The translations under genes were made by a program, and so were the position numbers. Below the pieces are notes generated by a model. The model did not search any database. It saw only the letters and a program-made list of their open reading frames with translations, and was not told where the DNA came from. From positions 1 to 64,000 of the forward strand of contig NZ_JANAVO010000007.1 in NCBI RefSeq assembly GCF_024213555.1: a stretch of DNA of 64,000 nt, in the 5' to 3' direction. Below, one piece after another: positions 8,080 through 16,435 of this stretch. This stretch comes from Allokutzneria sp. A3M-2-11 16 (GTDB lineage Bacteria; Actinomycetota; Actinomycetes; Mycobacteriales; Pseudonocardiaceae). How positions within the stretch are numbered: the first letter of the stretch is position 1; every line of letters begins with the position of its first letter.

Positions 8080-8732
8080 CAGATCCGGTACCCGCTGCGC
8101 GCCACGGTCTCGATGACCGGCGGATCGCCGAGCTTCGCCCGCAACCGGCTGACGGTGATCTTCACGGCGTTGGTGAACGGGTCGGTCGTCTCGTCCCACA
8201 CGCGCTCCAGCAGCTCCTCGGCGGACACCGCGCGGCCCTCGGCGGCCAGCAACAGCTCCAGAACACCGAACTCCTTGGGAGACAAGGAAAGCGCCTGATC
8301 CCCCCGGGTTGCCCGGCGCCGCGCGGTGTCGAGCGCGACGTCCCCGCGCCGCAGCACGGGCGGCGCGGCGGGATGCGCGCGCCTGGCGAGCGCGCCGATC
8401 CGCGCCACCAGAGCGCGGAAGTCGAACGGCTTGGGCAGGTAGTCGTCCGCGCCCAGGCCGAGTCCGTCGACGAGGTCCTCGGTGGTGGCGGCGGCGGTCA
8501 GCATCAGGATGCGACCGCGGCACCCGGCCGCGACCAGCTCCCGGCACACGTCGTCGCCGTGCACCGCGGGCAGGTCGCGGTCCAACACGATCACGTCGTA
8601 ATCGTTGTGCAGTGCGCGTTCCAGGCCACCCGCGCCGTCGAAGGCCACGTCGACGGCGAGGTGCGCGCGGCGCAGCCCGGCGGCCACGGTCTGCGCCAGC
8701 TCCTCATCGTCCTCCACCACGAGCACTCGCAT
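8079..8732 (-). CDS. OmpR-type response regulator
   Basis: A 217-residue protein. The receiver domain carries acidic residues VVEDDEE, the phospho-acceptor Asp in VIVLDRDLP and the conserved Lys in LPKPF. The C-terminal winged helix ends in SGYRI. The ATG at 8732 fits the receiver start. Partner of the kinase encoded immediately downstream. It diverges from the small peptide and hydrolase genes at 8854-10133, which are plausible targets. Confidence 0.92.
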   Translation of the reverse strand: MRVLVVEDDEELAQTVAAGLRRAHLAVDVAFDGAGGLERALHNDYDVIVLDRDLPAVHGDDVCRELVAAGCRGRILMLTAAATTEDLVDGLGLGADDYLPKPFDFRALVARIGALARRAHPAAPPVLRRGDVALDTARRRATRGDQALSLSPKEFGVLELLLAAEGRAVSAEELLERVWDETTDPFTNAVKITVSRLRAKLGDPPVIETVARSGYRI

Positions 8733-8853
8733 GCGGATCAGTATTCCGAGCCGGAGGTTTCGGCGCGGTCTCACTCCGGGTGAAACCCGGCTGACACCGA
8801 TCACCGCGTAGAACTCGCCCCGACCGACAGCATCCACGGACACGGGAGTTCTC

Positions 8854-8997
8854 GTGAGACACCTCCGGCACCTGGTCGCGGCACTCACCGTCGCGGCGCT
8901 CGCCGGGGCGGGTGCCTGTGCCGCCGGAAAGGTGCTCAATGCGGACCTGTCCACGGGCCGCGATCCCGGTCTGGACAAAGCGATTTCCCTTTTGTGA
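8854..8997 (+). CDS. Small putative secreted or lipoprotein-like peptide (47 residues)
   Basis: The GTG at 8854 has GGGAG about 7 bases upstream and opens a 47-codon frame. The product has a basic start, a hydrophobic segment rich in Ala, Val and Leu (residues 7-25) and a Cys near residue 22 that could be a poor lipobox. It ends 23 bases before the hydrolase start. It may be a real exported peptide or the truncated start of a lost lipoprotein; no family is recognised. Confidence 0.4.
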   Translation: MRHLRHLVAALTVAALAGAGACAAGKVLNADLSTGRDPGLDKAISLL

Positions 8998-9020
8998 TCC
9001 AGAAGAAAACGAGGAAAGAC

Positions 9021-10133
9021 ATGCGCAGCATCGCCGTCGTCACGGCACTGGCCCTCACGTTGTCCGCGGCACCCGCCGTGGCGGACACCGTGCCCCATCT
9101 CCCCGCCCCGAGCAGCCGACAACCTGTCGGCAGCACCTCGCTGCACTTGAAGGACACCTCACGCCCCGATCCGTGGGTCCCATCCGTGAACGCCAGGGAG
9201 CTGATGGTCACCCTCTTCTACCCGACGAGCACACGCAGCGGGCCGAAGGCGCAATACGTGACGCCTGCGGAGTCGGAGTCCCTGCTCACGAGCAGCGGAG
9301 TCACCACCGTGCCACCGGATCTGCTCAGCAGGACGCGAATCCACTCGGTGCGCGACGCGCGGCCCGCCGGTCTGCGGCACAGCCTGCCGCTGGTCGTGCT
9401 GTCACCGGGCTTCACCAAGCCCCGGGCCACGCTCACCGCGCTGGCCGAGGACTTGGCCAGCCACGGCAACGTCGTGGCGCTGGTCGGCCACACCTACGAG
9501 GACCGCGCCACGAGCTTCCCTGACGGCCGTGTCACCCCATGCGCCGCGTGCGAGGTCGACCACCTCCCGGGCTTCTGGGAGAAACTCTCGCGCGGCCGGG
9601 CCGCCGACGTGTCGTTCGTGCTGGACCAGCTCACCGCGCCGCGCCCGAGCTGGCCCGCGGCCGAGCTGATCGATCCCGCGCGGATCGCGATGGGCGGGCA
9701 CTCCGCGGGCGGCGGGAGCACCACGACCACCATGCTCGCCGATCCCCGCATCCGCGCGGGCTTCGACATCGACGGCCGGACCTACATCCCGCTCCCCGAC
9801 TCCGGCCTGGCGCGGCCGTTCCTGTTCCTGGGCAAGCGCGTCGGCGCCGCGCCCGCGTGCGCTGATCCGTCCTGGAAGCAGGACTGGCCGCGGCTGACCG
9901 GGTGGAAGCGCTGGCTGTCGGTGACCGGCGCGCAGCACGCCTCGTTCACCGATGTCGGGCTCTTCGCCGACCAGCTCGGCGTCGACCTCGGTGCCGACGT
10001 GCGTTCCGAGCGCGTCCAGGCCATCACGCGGACCTACGTCAGGGCCTTCCTCGACCGGCACCTGCTCGGCAGGCACCAGCCGCTGCTGGAGCGGCCGTCC
10101 CCGCACCACCCCGAGCTCACCTTCTGCGCATGA
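9021..10133 (+). CDS. Secreted alpha/beta hydrolase (PAF-acetylhydrolase/lipase-like)
   Basis: A 370-residue protein. The start MRSIAVVTALALTLSAAPAV is a Sec-type signal peptide. The nucleophile elbow is GGHSAGG, and a His near GAQHASF completes the likely triad. The overall pattern resembles platelet-activating-factor acetylhydrolase-like esterases of actinomycetes. The ATG at 9021 is chosen for the GAGGAAAG site 6 bases upstream; a GTG at 8994 is also in frame. Substrate unknown. Confidence 0.85.
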   Translation: MRSIAVVTALALTLSAAPAVADTVPHLPAPSSRQPVGSTSLHLKDTSRPDPWVPSVNARELMVTLFYPTSTRSGPKAQYVTPAESESLLTSSGVTTVPPDLLSRTRIHSVRDARPAGLRHSLPLVVLSPGFTKPRATLTALAEDLASHGNVVALVGHTYEDRATSFPDGRVTPCAACEVDHLPGFWEKLSRGRAADVSFVLDQLTAPRPSWPAAELIDPARIAMGGHSAGGGSTTTTMLADPRIRAGFDIDGRTYIPLPDSGLARPFLFLGKRVGAAPACADPSWKQDWPRLTGWKRWLSVTGAQHASFTDVGLFADQLGVDLGADVRSERVQAITRTYVRAFLDRHLLGRHQPLLERPSPHHPELTFCA

Positions 10134-10230
10134 CCGCGTGCGCCGGGAATATCCCTTTCGGCAGATGGCGGTGGAACTCGCGCTGCCTAGCCTCAGGTGG
10201 ATTCAGAGCCATTTCGTGTCAGGAGCACCT

Positions 10231-10590
10231 GTGAAGATCGCCATCGTGTCCGTTCCCGTCCGGAACCAGGACAAGGCCAAGCGCTTCTACGTCGACAAGC
10301 TCGGCTTCGACGTGATCTCCGACGACGCCATGGGGCCCGACGCGCGGTGGGTCCTGCTCTCCCCGCCGGGCGGTGGCGTCGAGATCACGCTGGTCACCTG
10401 GTTCCCCACCATGCCCCCGGGCTCGGTCAAGGGACTCGTGTACACCGTCGACGACGTCGAGCGCGCCCGCCTGGAGCTGCTCGGGAAGGGCGTCGTGGTC
10501 GGCGAGGTGGAGAAGACCCCCTGGGGAGTTCGGCTCGCCCAGCTCGACGACCTCGACGGCAACGGGATCGTCCTGCAGCAACTCGACTGA
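10231..10590 (+). CDS. VOC family (glyoxalase-like) protein
   Basis: A 119-residue protein with the paired beta-alpha-beta-beta-beta fold of the vicinal oxygen chelate family (VSVPVRNQDKAKRFYVDKLGFDVI at the start, DLDGNGIVLQQ at the end). The GTG at 10231 follows AGGAG by 5 bases. Function within the superfamily (metal-dependent lyase, dioxygenase or binding protein) cannot be assigned. It precedes the TetR gene at 10618 and may share its control. Confidence 0.85.
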   Translation: MKIAIVSVPVRNQDKAKRFYVDKLGFDVISDDAMGPDARWVLLSPPGGGVEITLVTWFPTMPPGSVKGLVYTVDDVERARLELLGKGVVVGEVEKTPWGVRLAQLDDLDGNGIVLQQLD

Positions 10591-10591
10591 C

Positions 10592-10605
10592 CGAACGATC
10601 GTGCT
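10592..10605. promoter_or_regulatory. TetR operator candidate in front of the TetR gene
   Basis: CGAACGATCGTGCT, a palindrome centred on CGATCG, lies 12 bases before the TetR start. The exact reverse complement occurs at 11244-11257 at the start of the next gene. Two exact inverted copies bracketing a TetR gene suggest autoregulation plus control of the hydrolase. Confidence 0.6.
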
Positions 10606-10617
10606 ATTGTCGCGGCC

Positions 10618-11199
10618 ATGAGCAAGGGGGAGGCCACCCGCGGGGCGATCCTGGACACGGCGAGCCGCCTGGCCCGATCGGTCGGGCTGGGCGGCATCAC
10701 CATCGGCACGCTCGCGACGAGCGCGGCGCTGTCCAAGAGCGGCCTGTACGCGCACTTCCGTTCCAAGGAGGCGTTGCAGGTGGCGGTCCTGGAGCACACG
10801 CGGGCCCGGTTCGTCGCCGAGGTGATGGTGCCCGCGCTGGCGCGGCCCCGTGGTGAGCCGCGCGTGCGCGCGCTGTTCGAGAACTGGCTGACCTGGGACA
10901 GCCAGTCCGGCGGCTGCCTGTTCGTCGCCGCGTCCTCCGAACTGGACGATCAGCCGGGTCCCGCGCGCGACCTGCTCGTCCGCTACCAGCGGGACTGGCG
11001 GGACTCGCTCGCCGAGGTCTTCCGCACCGGCCTGGCGGAGGGCCATTTCCGGGCCGGTGCCGACCCGGAGCAGTTCGCCTTCGAGCTCGACGGCGTGATG
11101 CTCTCGCGCCACCTGGCGAGCAGGCTGCTGGCCGCGCCGGACAGCGAAACCCGCGCCCGCCGCGCCTTCGAGTCCCTCTTGGACCTTGCCAGGGCCTGA
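10618..11199 (+). CDS. TetR/AcrR family transcriptional regulator
   Basis: A 193-residue protein with a TetR helix-turn-helix (GGITIGTLATSAALSKSGLY, then HFRSKEALQ, residues 20-50) and a TetR_C-type C-terminal domain of the group containing FENWLTWDSQSGGCLFVAAS. It is followed 29 bases later by an alpha/beta hydrolase, and the same 14-bp motif is present before both genes. Confidence 0.9.
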   Translation: MSKGEATRGAILDTASRLARSVGLGGITIGTLATSAALSKSGLYAHFRSKEALQVAVLEHTRARFVAEVMVPALARPRGEPRVRALFENWLTWDSQSGGCLFVAASSELDDQPGPARDLLVRYQRDWRDSLAEVFRTGLAEGHFRAGADPEQFAFELDGVMLSRHLASRLLAAPDSETRARRAFESLLDLARA

Positions 11200-11228
11200 T
11201 CCCTCCCCCATCGCGAAAGGCGCCTCAC

Positions 11229-12125
11229 GTGTCCGCACAAAAAAGCACGATCGTTCGTCTTAAAATGCTCGCCGCCCGGGCCGCCTTCAGGGCCCTGGAA
11301 CGCCTCGCTCCCGGCCTCGGCGCCCGCTGGGCCGAGCGCCTGTGGCTGACCGTGCCGCCGTTCCGCGGCAAGGCGAGAGCGGACGTGCTGCCACCCGGCA
11401 AACCGTTCACCGTCTACGTCGAGGACCGCGCCGTCCGCGGCCGAACCTGGGGCACTGGCCCGGTCGTCTACCTCGTGCACGGCTGGGGCGGCACCTCGTC
11501 GCAACTGCACCCGTTCGTCGCGCCCCTGCTCACGGCCGGGCACCGCGTAGTCACCTTCGACGCGCTCTCCCACGGCGCGTCCGACCCCGGGCTTCTCGGC
11601 CCGCGCCGCACGACCAGCCCCGAGATGACCGACGCGCTCACCGCGGTGGTGGCAGTACACGGGCAGCCGCACGCGGTGATCGCCCACTCGTTCGGGGCCT
11701 CGTCCACTTTCTCCGCTCTGCGCAACGGAATGCGCCCGGCACGGCTGGTGTTCCTGGCGCCGATGGCCCAGCCGACCCCGCTCACCGTCGACTTCGCGGC
11801 CGCCCTCGGCTTCGGCGAACGCATCCGCACCCGCATGATCGAACGAGTCGCCCGGCGCGTGGGCACGCCGTGGGACGACTACGACATGCCTGCGCAGCTC
11901 ACCCAGCTCACCCAGCTCTCCCTGCCGCCCCTGCTCACCGTGCACGATCCGGCCGACCGCGAAACCCACTACGCCGACAGCGTCGCCCTCGCCGAGACCT
12001 GGCCAGACGCAGAACTGGTGACGGTCGAGGACCTGGGCCACTGGCGACTGCTCCGCGACCAGGACACGATCACCCGCGCCGTCGACTTCGTGACCGTCCG
12101 CGCGTCACACGAGCACGTCAGCTGA
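11229..12125 (+). CDS. Alpha/beta hydrolase
   Basis: A 298-residue protein with the oxyanion motif LVHGWGGTSS, the nucleophile elbow AHSFGASS (GHSxG-like with Ala first) and a C-terminal His in DLGHWRLL. The likely role is esterase or thioesterase. The GTG at 11229 follows an AAAGG site by about 9 bases; an ATG at 11265 is possible and would place the operator-like motif (11244-11257) entirely upstream of the coding region. Likely controlled by the adjacent TetR. Confidence 0.8.
   Translation: MSAQKSTIVRLKMLAARAAFRALERLAPGLGARWAERLWLTVPPFRGKARADVLPPGKPFTVYVEDRAVRGRTWGTGPVVYLVHGWGGTSSQLHPFVAPLLTAGHRVVTFDALSHGASDPGLLGPRRTTSPEMTDALTAVVAVHGQPHAVIAHSFGASSTFSALRNGMRPARLVFLAPMAQPTPLTVDFAAALGFGERIRTRMIERVARRVGTPWDDYDMPAQLTQLTQLSLPPLLTVHDPADRETHYADSVALAETWPDAELVTVEDLGHWRLLRDQDTITRAVDFVTVRASHEHVS
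11244..11257. promoter_or_regulatory. Second TetR operator candidate
   Basis: AGCACGATCGTTCG is the exact reverse complement of the motif at 10592. Depending on the true start of the hydrolase it lies inside the first codons or just before an internal ATG at 11265. Confidence 0.5.
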
Positions 12126-12138
12126 AACGACCGCGGGG

Positions 12139-12170
12139 TTGTGCTTGCCCCTGGGGCAAGGTCGGAGAAT
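12139..12170 (+). promoter_or_regulatory. MerR-type promoter candidate
   Basis: A perfect dyad CTTGCCCC-T-GGGGCAAG (12144-12160) sits between a -35-like TTGTGC (12139-12144) and a -10-like GAGAAT (12165-12170), giving a 20-base spacer. Overlong spacers holding a dyad are characteristic of MerR-family promoters. Transcription would start at or very near the ATG at 12177. Confidence 0.4.
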
Positions 12171-12176
12171 GTCGTC

Positions 12177-12458
12177 ATGACGAGTCCGAACTTCGACCGG
12201 GAGACCCTGCGCGCCCTCGCCGACGAGGGCAACGAGACGGCGCTGGACCGGCTGGCTGATCTTGCCGACGCGCGCGGGGACCTCGACGAACTCAGCGAAC
12301 TGCTGGACGAGGGATGCATGCGGGCCGGGCGCCTGCTGACCCGGCGCGCGGTCGCGGCGAGGGATCTGCGCGAACTGCAACGGATCTCCGACGCCGGCTA
12401 CGAGGAGGCCGAGACCGAGCTGAACCGCCTGCTAGCCGCCCCCATCACTCCGCCTTGA
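12177..12458 (+). CDS. Small helical protein, hypothetical
   Basis: A 93-residue, strongly charged and apparently all-helical protein with loose repeats (ETALDRLADLADARGDLDEL, then LLTRRAVAARDLRELQRI) resembling Sel1/TPR-like hairpins. No function recognised. The ATG at 12177 has GGAG 9 bases upstream, or the transcript may be leaderless from the MerR-type promoter. Repeat copy 3 begins 62 bases after its stop. Confidence 0.6.
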   Translation: MTSPNFDRETLRALADEGNETALDRLADLADARGDLDELSELLDEGCMRAGRLLTRRAVAARDLRELQRISDAGYEEAETELNRLLAAPITPP

Positions 12459-12519
12459 GCCCCGCCCCACCACACCTCCACACCCACCCCACTCAACCCG
12501 AACCCCCCTCGCGTTTTTT

Positions 12520-12580
12520 CCGTTTCGTACTCTTAGCGGGTTTTGGAGCGCTCTAATTCGCGGTAATGAGTACGAAACGG
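12520..12580. repeat. 61-bp palindromic repeat, copy 3
   Basis: Outer arms are intact; the inner words are TTAG (left) and TAAT (right). It lies between two converging genes (12177-12458 and 12656-12880) and is followed by GGTTCTCTAG, as in copies 2, 6 and 7, but the longer downstream flank has diverged. Confidence 0.9.
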
Positions 12581-12655
12581 GGTTCTCTAGGCTGCGCGCG
12601 CGGATGTTTGGGGAGGGCGCGGGCGGCGATGTGGTGGGGATGAGTGTAGGTGGTG

Positions 12656-12880
12656 TCAGGAGTGCTCGTGACCATGTGCGGGGCGCGACCTGGTGGTGGA
12701 TGGGGGAACCAGTGCCAAGAGCGCCGCGATCATCGCGAACGGTAGTCCTGCCAAGAGGAACGACCAGGGCATCGCGGACCAGGTGAGCCAGCCCGCCTTC
12801 CAGGCGAGGTAGAACGCGAGTCCGCCGACGCCCTCGACCAGCAGCGCCCACCACAGCCGCATGTCGGGATCGGCGGTCAT
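12656..12880 (-). CDS. Small membrane protein, hypothetical
   Basis: A 74-residue protein with two predicted membrane helices (LWWALLVEGVGGLAFYLAW and WSFLLAGLPFAMIAALLAL) and a basic, His-containing tail. No family recognised. Encoded just after another small membrane protein on the same strand, so possibly an operon. Confidence 0.6.
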   Translation of the reverse strand: MTADPDMRLWWALLVEGVGGLAFYLAWKAGWLTWSAMPWSFLLAGLPFAMIAALLALVPPSTTRSRPAHGHEHS

Positions 12881-12907
12881 CGCCGACGCCGGAGCGGTCG
12901 TCGCGGC

Positions 12908-13096
12908 TCAGGCCGACAGCAGGACCACGCCGCCCGCGACCATGGCCACCAGCAGGACGAAGAACACCAGCACGCCACCGAAGAAGATCGCGCCGAGGGT
13001 CAGCGGCAGTCCGACCCCCGCCACGGCCGAACCGATCAGCCACACACCGCCCACCTGCTTGGCGATCGGCAAGAACTTTCCCGTGTCCGTCGTCAT
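12908..13096 (-). CDS. Small membrane protein, hypothetical
   Basis: A 62-residue protein with two hydrophobic helices (VWLIGSAVAGVGLPLTLGAI and VLVFFVLLVAMVAGGVVLL). The ATG at 13096 (MTTDTGKF) has AGGG 6 bases upstream and is preferred to an in-frame start at 13132. It diverges from the polyprenyl synthase gene. Function unknown. Confidence 0.55.
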   Translation of the reverse strand: MTTDTGKFLPIAKQVGGVWLIGSAVAGVGLPLTLGAIFFGGVLVFFVLLVAMVAGGVVLLSA

Positions 13097-13232
13097 GGAC
13101 AAGACCCTGGCATCGATCGGCCCGGCGCTCATCCGCGCAACTACTCACGACGTGCGGCGGAGGCACCAACCCACTACTCTGCCCGGCCGATTGCCCTGTG
13201 GGATGCGCGGTTCGAAGAAAGGCCTGGGCGCG

Positions 13233-14300
13233 ATGACGGCGAACCCGGAAGAGAAAGTGCGTCGCACCGACGTCTTCGAGCGCGACCCCAAAAACAGTGA
13301 CAGCGGCGGCGTCGTCCCGATCCTCGCGGAGTGCCGCGCCACGGTCGTTCCGCTGTTGCGCGCGGCGGTGGAGACGCTGCCGGCTCCGGTGCGGCGGGTC
13401 GCGGGCTACCACTTCGGCTGGCTGGACGAGCGTGGTGAGCCGGTCACCGACGACAACGTCGGCAAGATGATCCGGCCCGCGCTGGCGTTGTTGTCGGCCC
13501 GGGCGGTCGGGGGCGCTGGTGAGGACGCCCTCCTCGCGGCGGTCTCGGTGGAGTTGGTGCACAACTTTTCCTTGCTGCACGACGACATCATCGACGGTGA
13601 CCGCATGCGCAGGAACCGGCCGACCGCGTGGGCGGTCTTCGGCGTCCCGGCGGCGGTCCTGGCCGGGGACGCGCTGTGGGCGTTGGCGCTTCGCCTGCTC
13701 ACCGATGGCGGCAGGACGGCGTCCGCGCCAGGCATGCGAACGATGGCGATCACCTTGTGCCGCTTGATGGACGGCCAGAGCGCGGACACCGACTTCCCTT
13801 TGCGCGACCGCGTGAGCATGGCCGAGTGCCAGGACATGGCCGCGGGCAAGACGGCGGCGGTGATGGCCTGCGCCTGCGCGCTGGGCGCGTTAGCCGGAGG
13901 CGGCGACCCCGCGCAGATCTCCGCCTTCCAACGGATGGGCGAGCACCTGGGGATGGCCTTCCAGGTGGTCGACGACCTGCTCGGCATCTGGGGTGACCCC
14001 GACGCGCTGGGCAAGCCGGTGGGCAGCGATCTGGTCAACCGCAAGAAATCCTTCCCCGTGGTGGCCGCGCTCAACTCCGGCACGGAGGCCGGGGCGGAAC
14101 TGGCCGCGCTGTACCGGCTCGACCGCCCGCTGACCGAAGCCGAGGTCGAGCGCGCCGCGGGCCTGGTCGAGGCGGCGGGCGGCCGTGCCTGGGCGCAACG
14201 GGAAGCCGAGCGCTACGCCGAAGCAGCCCTCGCTGAGATCCCGGGTCAGGCCGCCGACCTGTACGCGCTTGCAGCCCTCGTCACGGGCCGGGACCGCTGA
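13233..14300 (+). CDS. Trans-polyprenyl diphosphate synthase (GGPP/FPP synthase type)
   Basis: A 355-residue enzyme that condenses isopentenyl diphosphate with allylic diphosphates. Both Asp-rich motifs are present: LLHDDIIDGDRMRR (first) and VVDDLLGIWGD (second), with KMIRPAL and FQ near the active site. The N-terminal 35 residues are polar and probably disordered, and VRRVAGYHFGWLDERGEP resembles the polyprenyl transferases annotated as cargo of family 2 encapsulins; no encapsulin gene is in the window. The ATG at 13233 follows GAAAGG by about 10 bases; an ATG at 13203 is an alternative. It overlaps the next gene by one base. Confidence 0.85.
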   Translation: MTANPEEKVRRTDVFERDPKNSDSGGVVPILAECRATVVPLLRAAVETLPAPVRRVAGYHFGWLDERGEPVTDDNVGKMIRPALALLSARAVGGAGEDALLAAVSVELVHNFSLLHDDIIDGDRMRRNRPTAWAVFGVPAAVLAGDALWALALRLLTDGGRTASAPGMRTMAITLCRLMDGQSADTDFPLRDRVSMAECQDMAAGKTAAVMACACALGALAGGGDPAQISAFQRMGEHLGMAFQVVDDLLGIWGDPDALGKPVGSDLVNRKKSFPVVAALNSGTEAGAELAALYRLDRPLTEAEVERAAGLVEAAGGRAWAQREAERYAEAALAEIPGQAADLYALAALVTGRDR

Positions 14301-14872
14301 TGCCAGGTGACAGCGAACGCCTCGCGCGGTGGATCACCGAGGCCAGCACACCCACGGCGGTGTTGAGCCTGCTGCTGATCGCCATCGGGTGGCAGGCTCC
14401 ATCCGGTCTGCTGTGGGGAACCGTCGCCGCGCTGTTCTGCGGCGTGCTGCCGCATGTGGGCATCGTGTGGGGAGTCCGGTCGAACCGGTGGACGGACCGG
14501 CACGTCACCGTTCGGCGTGAGCGCGTCGTGCCGCTGCTGTTCAGCCTGGCCTCGGTGGCCGCGGGTGTGGCCGTGCTGAGCGCCGCGCCGGGCGTCCCGG
14601 CGAACCTGCTCGCGGTGACCAGGATCGTGCTCACCGGGGCGATCGTGGTGTTCCTGGTGTCCCTCGCCTGGAAGATCTCCATCCACACCAGCGTCGCCAG
14701 TAGCGTCGTCGTGATCACGGCCGTCACCTTCGGCGGTCTCTGGCTGCTCTCCGGGGTCCTGGTCGTGGTGATCGCCTGGTCCCGGGTGCGGCTGTGCCAG
14801 CACACGCTCGGGCAGACCGTCGGCGGGGCGATCGTCGGAACGACGCTGTCGGTGCTGCTCCTGCCGGTGTGA
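14300..14872 (+). CDS. PAP2-like integral membrane protein
   Basis: A 190-residue protein with about five membrane helices. KISIHTS and SRVRLCQHTLGQTVGG correspond in position to the lipid-phosphatase motifs PSGH and SRxxxxxHxxxD, with Gln in place of the last Asp. The start overlaps the stop of the polyprenyl synthase (TGATG), so a role in dephosphorylating or handling a polyprenyl diphosphate is plausible but inferred. Confidence 0.65.
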   Translation: MPGDSERLARWITEASTPTAVLSLLLIAIGWQAPSGLLWGTVAALFCGVLPHVGIVWGVRSNRWTDRHVTVRRERVVPLLFSLASVAAGVAVLSAAPGVPANLLAVTRIVLTGAIVVFLVSLAWKISIHTSVASSVVVITAVTFGGLWLLSGVLVVVIAWSRVRLCQHTLGQTVGGAIVGTTLSVLLLPV

Positions 14873-14981
14873 CTTGAGCCGCCGACGTACAGGTGGCGCA
14901 CCAGCGATTCGCCCGAGGATCTCGTTAGCTCTGGGAGTATGGGTCGATCGGTCCGCGCGATCCCTGCCTCGGAGGCTGCCA

Positions 14982-15623
14982 GTGGCGATCCAGCTCGCTG
15001 AAACGACCGTCCTCGCCCTCGACGGATCGAGCCTTGACACCACGCTCGTGCAACCTGGCTCAGCTGTCTCGCACGCGGCGGTTTTCGTGCACGGCGCTGG
15101 GGCCACCAGGGACGAAGGCGGGTTCTTCACCACACTCGCCCACAGTCTGGCCAGGGTGGGGATCGGCAGCCTGCGTTTTGATCTGCGAGGACGCGGTGAG
15201 AGCGACGGACCGCAGCATCTCGACGACATCAGATCCGCTTTCGACCACATCCGCGGGCAGTGGGGCGCACCGGCGCTGAGCGTGGTCGGGATGGGCTTCG
15301 GCGGGGGCTTGGCCGCCCACTGCGCGGCACGCGGCGGCGACGACCTGTCCCGGCTCGTCCTGCTCAACCCCCAGTTCCGGCCCCATGAGGTACTCGGGGA
15401 CATCGTCGCTCCGACGTTGATCGTGCACGGCACAGAGGACACCTTCGTCGAGTCGTCGCGGTCAGCTGCTCGGCAACTCCAAGTCGAGCACGAGCTCGTG
15501 GAGATCGAGGGCGCTCAACACGGCTTCGCGGTGCCCGGCGACCCGTACAACGTGAACCCGCAAAGCCAGCAGTGGCAAGCCTTCGTCATCAAGACGGTCG
15601 TCGACTGGCTGGCCTTGTCCTAG
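14982..15623 (+). CDS. Alpha/beta hydrolase-fold protein lacking the nucleophile Ser
   Basis: A 213-residue protein. VFVHGAGATRDEGG is the oxyanion loop, DLRGRGESD is conserved, HGTEDTFV holds the acid and GAQHGF the His. The nucleophile elbow reads VGMGFGGG, so the usual Ser is Gly; it is probably not a normal esterase and could be a binding or regulatory relative. The GTG at 14982 has GGAGG 7 bases upstream. Confidence 0.7.
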   Translation: MAIQLAETTVLALDGSSLDTTLVQPGSAVSHAAVFVHGAGATRDEGGFFTTLAHSLARVGIGSLRFDLRGRGESDGPQHLDDIRSAFDHIRGQWGAPALSVVGMGFGGGLAAHCAARGGDDLSRLVLLNPQFRPHEVLGDIVAPTLIVHGTEDTFVESSRSAARQLQVEHELVEIEGAQHGFAVPGDPYNVNPQSQQWQAFVIKTVVDWLALS

Positions 15624-15635
15624 GTCGGTTCCGGT

Positions 15636-16435
15636 GTGCCCGCCGTTGGGCGGGTGAGGCGAGTCGTCGTGTGCGTCCGTAGGCGAGGGGTTCACCCTTG
15701 CCGCCGAGCACGATCGGGAGGGTGTCGGCGTCGCAGGCGGTCTGGCGCGCCAGGTCCGGCGACACCGGCTGACCGCTCTGGGTCTCCCCGCACCCGGTCC
15801 TGTGCTGCAGGTTGTCGAAGTCCATCGTCACGATCAGCAGCGAACGCGGCAGCCCGGGAATATCGTGGGCGGTCATCGCGATCGTCATGGCCTTGATGAA
15901 CGCATCGGCCAACCGCTGCTCAAACGTACGCGGGTCCTTCTCCCCGTCCACAGACTTGGGTTTGGTCATCGCGAGGAACAGGTTGTAGATCTTCTCACCG
16001 ATGATCGGACCGACCGTAGCGCTGAAGTGCAGGCTTCCGTCCTTGCCACGCGACATCCGCGCCGCACGTCGCGCTGTGGCGTCTTGCTCATCCTTATAGA
16101 CGCCGCCGGGATCGACCAGCGTCCGCACATATTTCCCGGCACGCATCAACTGCTCCGGGTCCAACGTCGACGCCACATCCGCCAGTACACGATCGGCGTC
16201 CGCTGCGTACTCCGTAGGGAGACGCTTGATCGCATCCGAGATCACCAACGCGCACCTACCTCGTGCGTCGCTTGGCTTCGCCGGGGTGAATCTTCAGCTT
16301 GTCTCGCAACAGGATCGCGAGGTCATTGCATCTGTAGGTGGCGTGCAGGACACGCTCGTCGGCATGAGTAGCCGCATCGGTTTTGACGGCGGTCAGGAGG
16401 TTGCTGATCGTCTTAATTGCCTTGGTATCCAACAC
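15636..16435 (-). pseudogene. DUF222/HNH (13E12-type) protein, deleted copy 1
   Basis: Aligned with the copy at 54642-55675, this one lacks about 28 codons after LDTKAI and about 26 codons after GEAKRRTR (near 16254), where a stop also appears. It then reads in frame from VISDAIKRL through the DUF222 domain, but ends after RLASPAQRRA without the HNH nuclease. The start context (GGGAGG, then GTG at 16435) and about 120 bases of upstream sequence match copy 2, so the two arose from one duplicated element. Confidence 0.85.

Noticed and set aside
12520-12580. Repeat as a plain intrinsic terminator
   Set aside because: Arms and loop are conserved in sequence beyond what a terminator needs and there is no consistent terminal T-tract, though a secondary termination role is possible.
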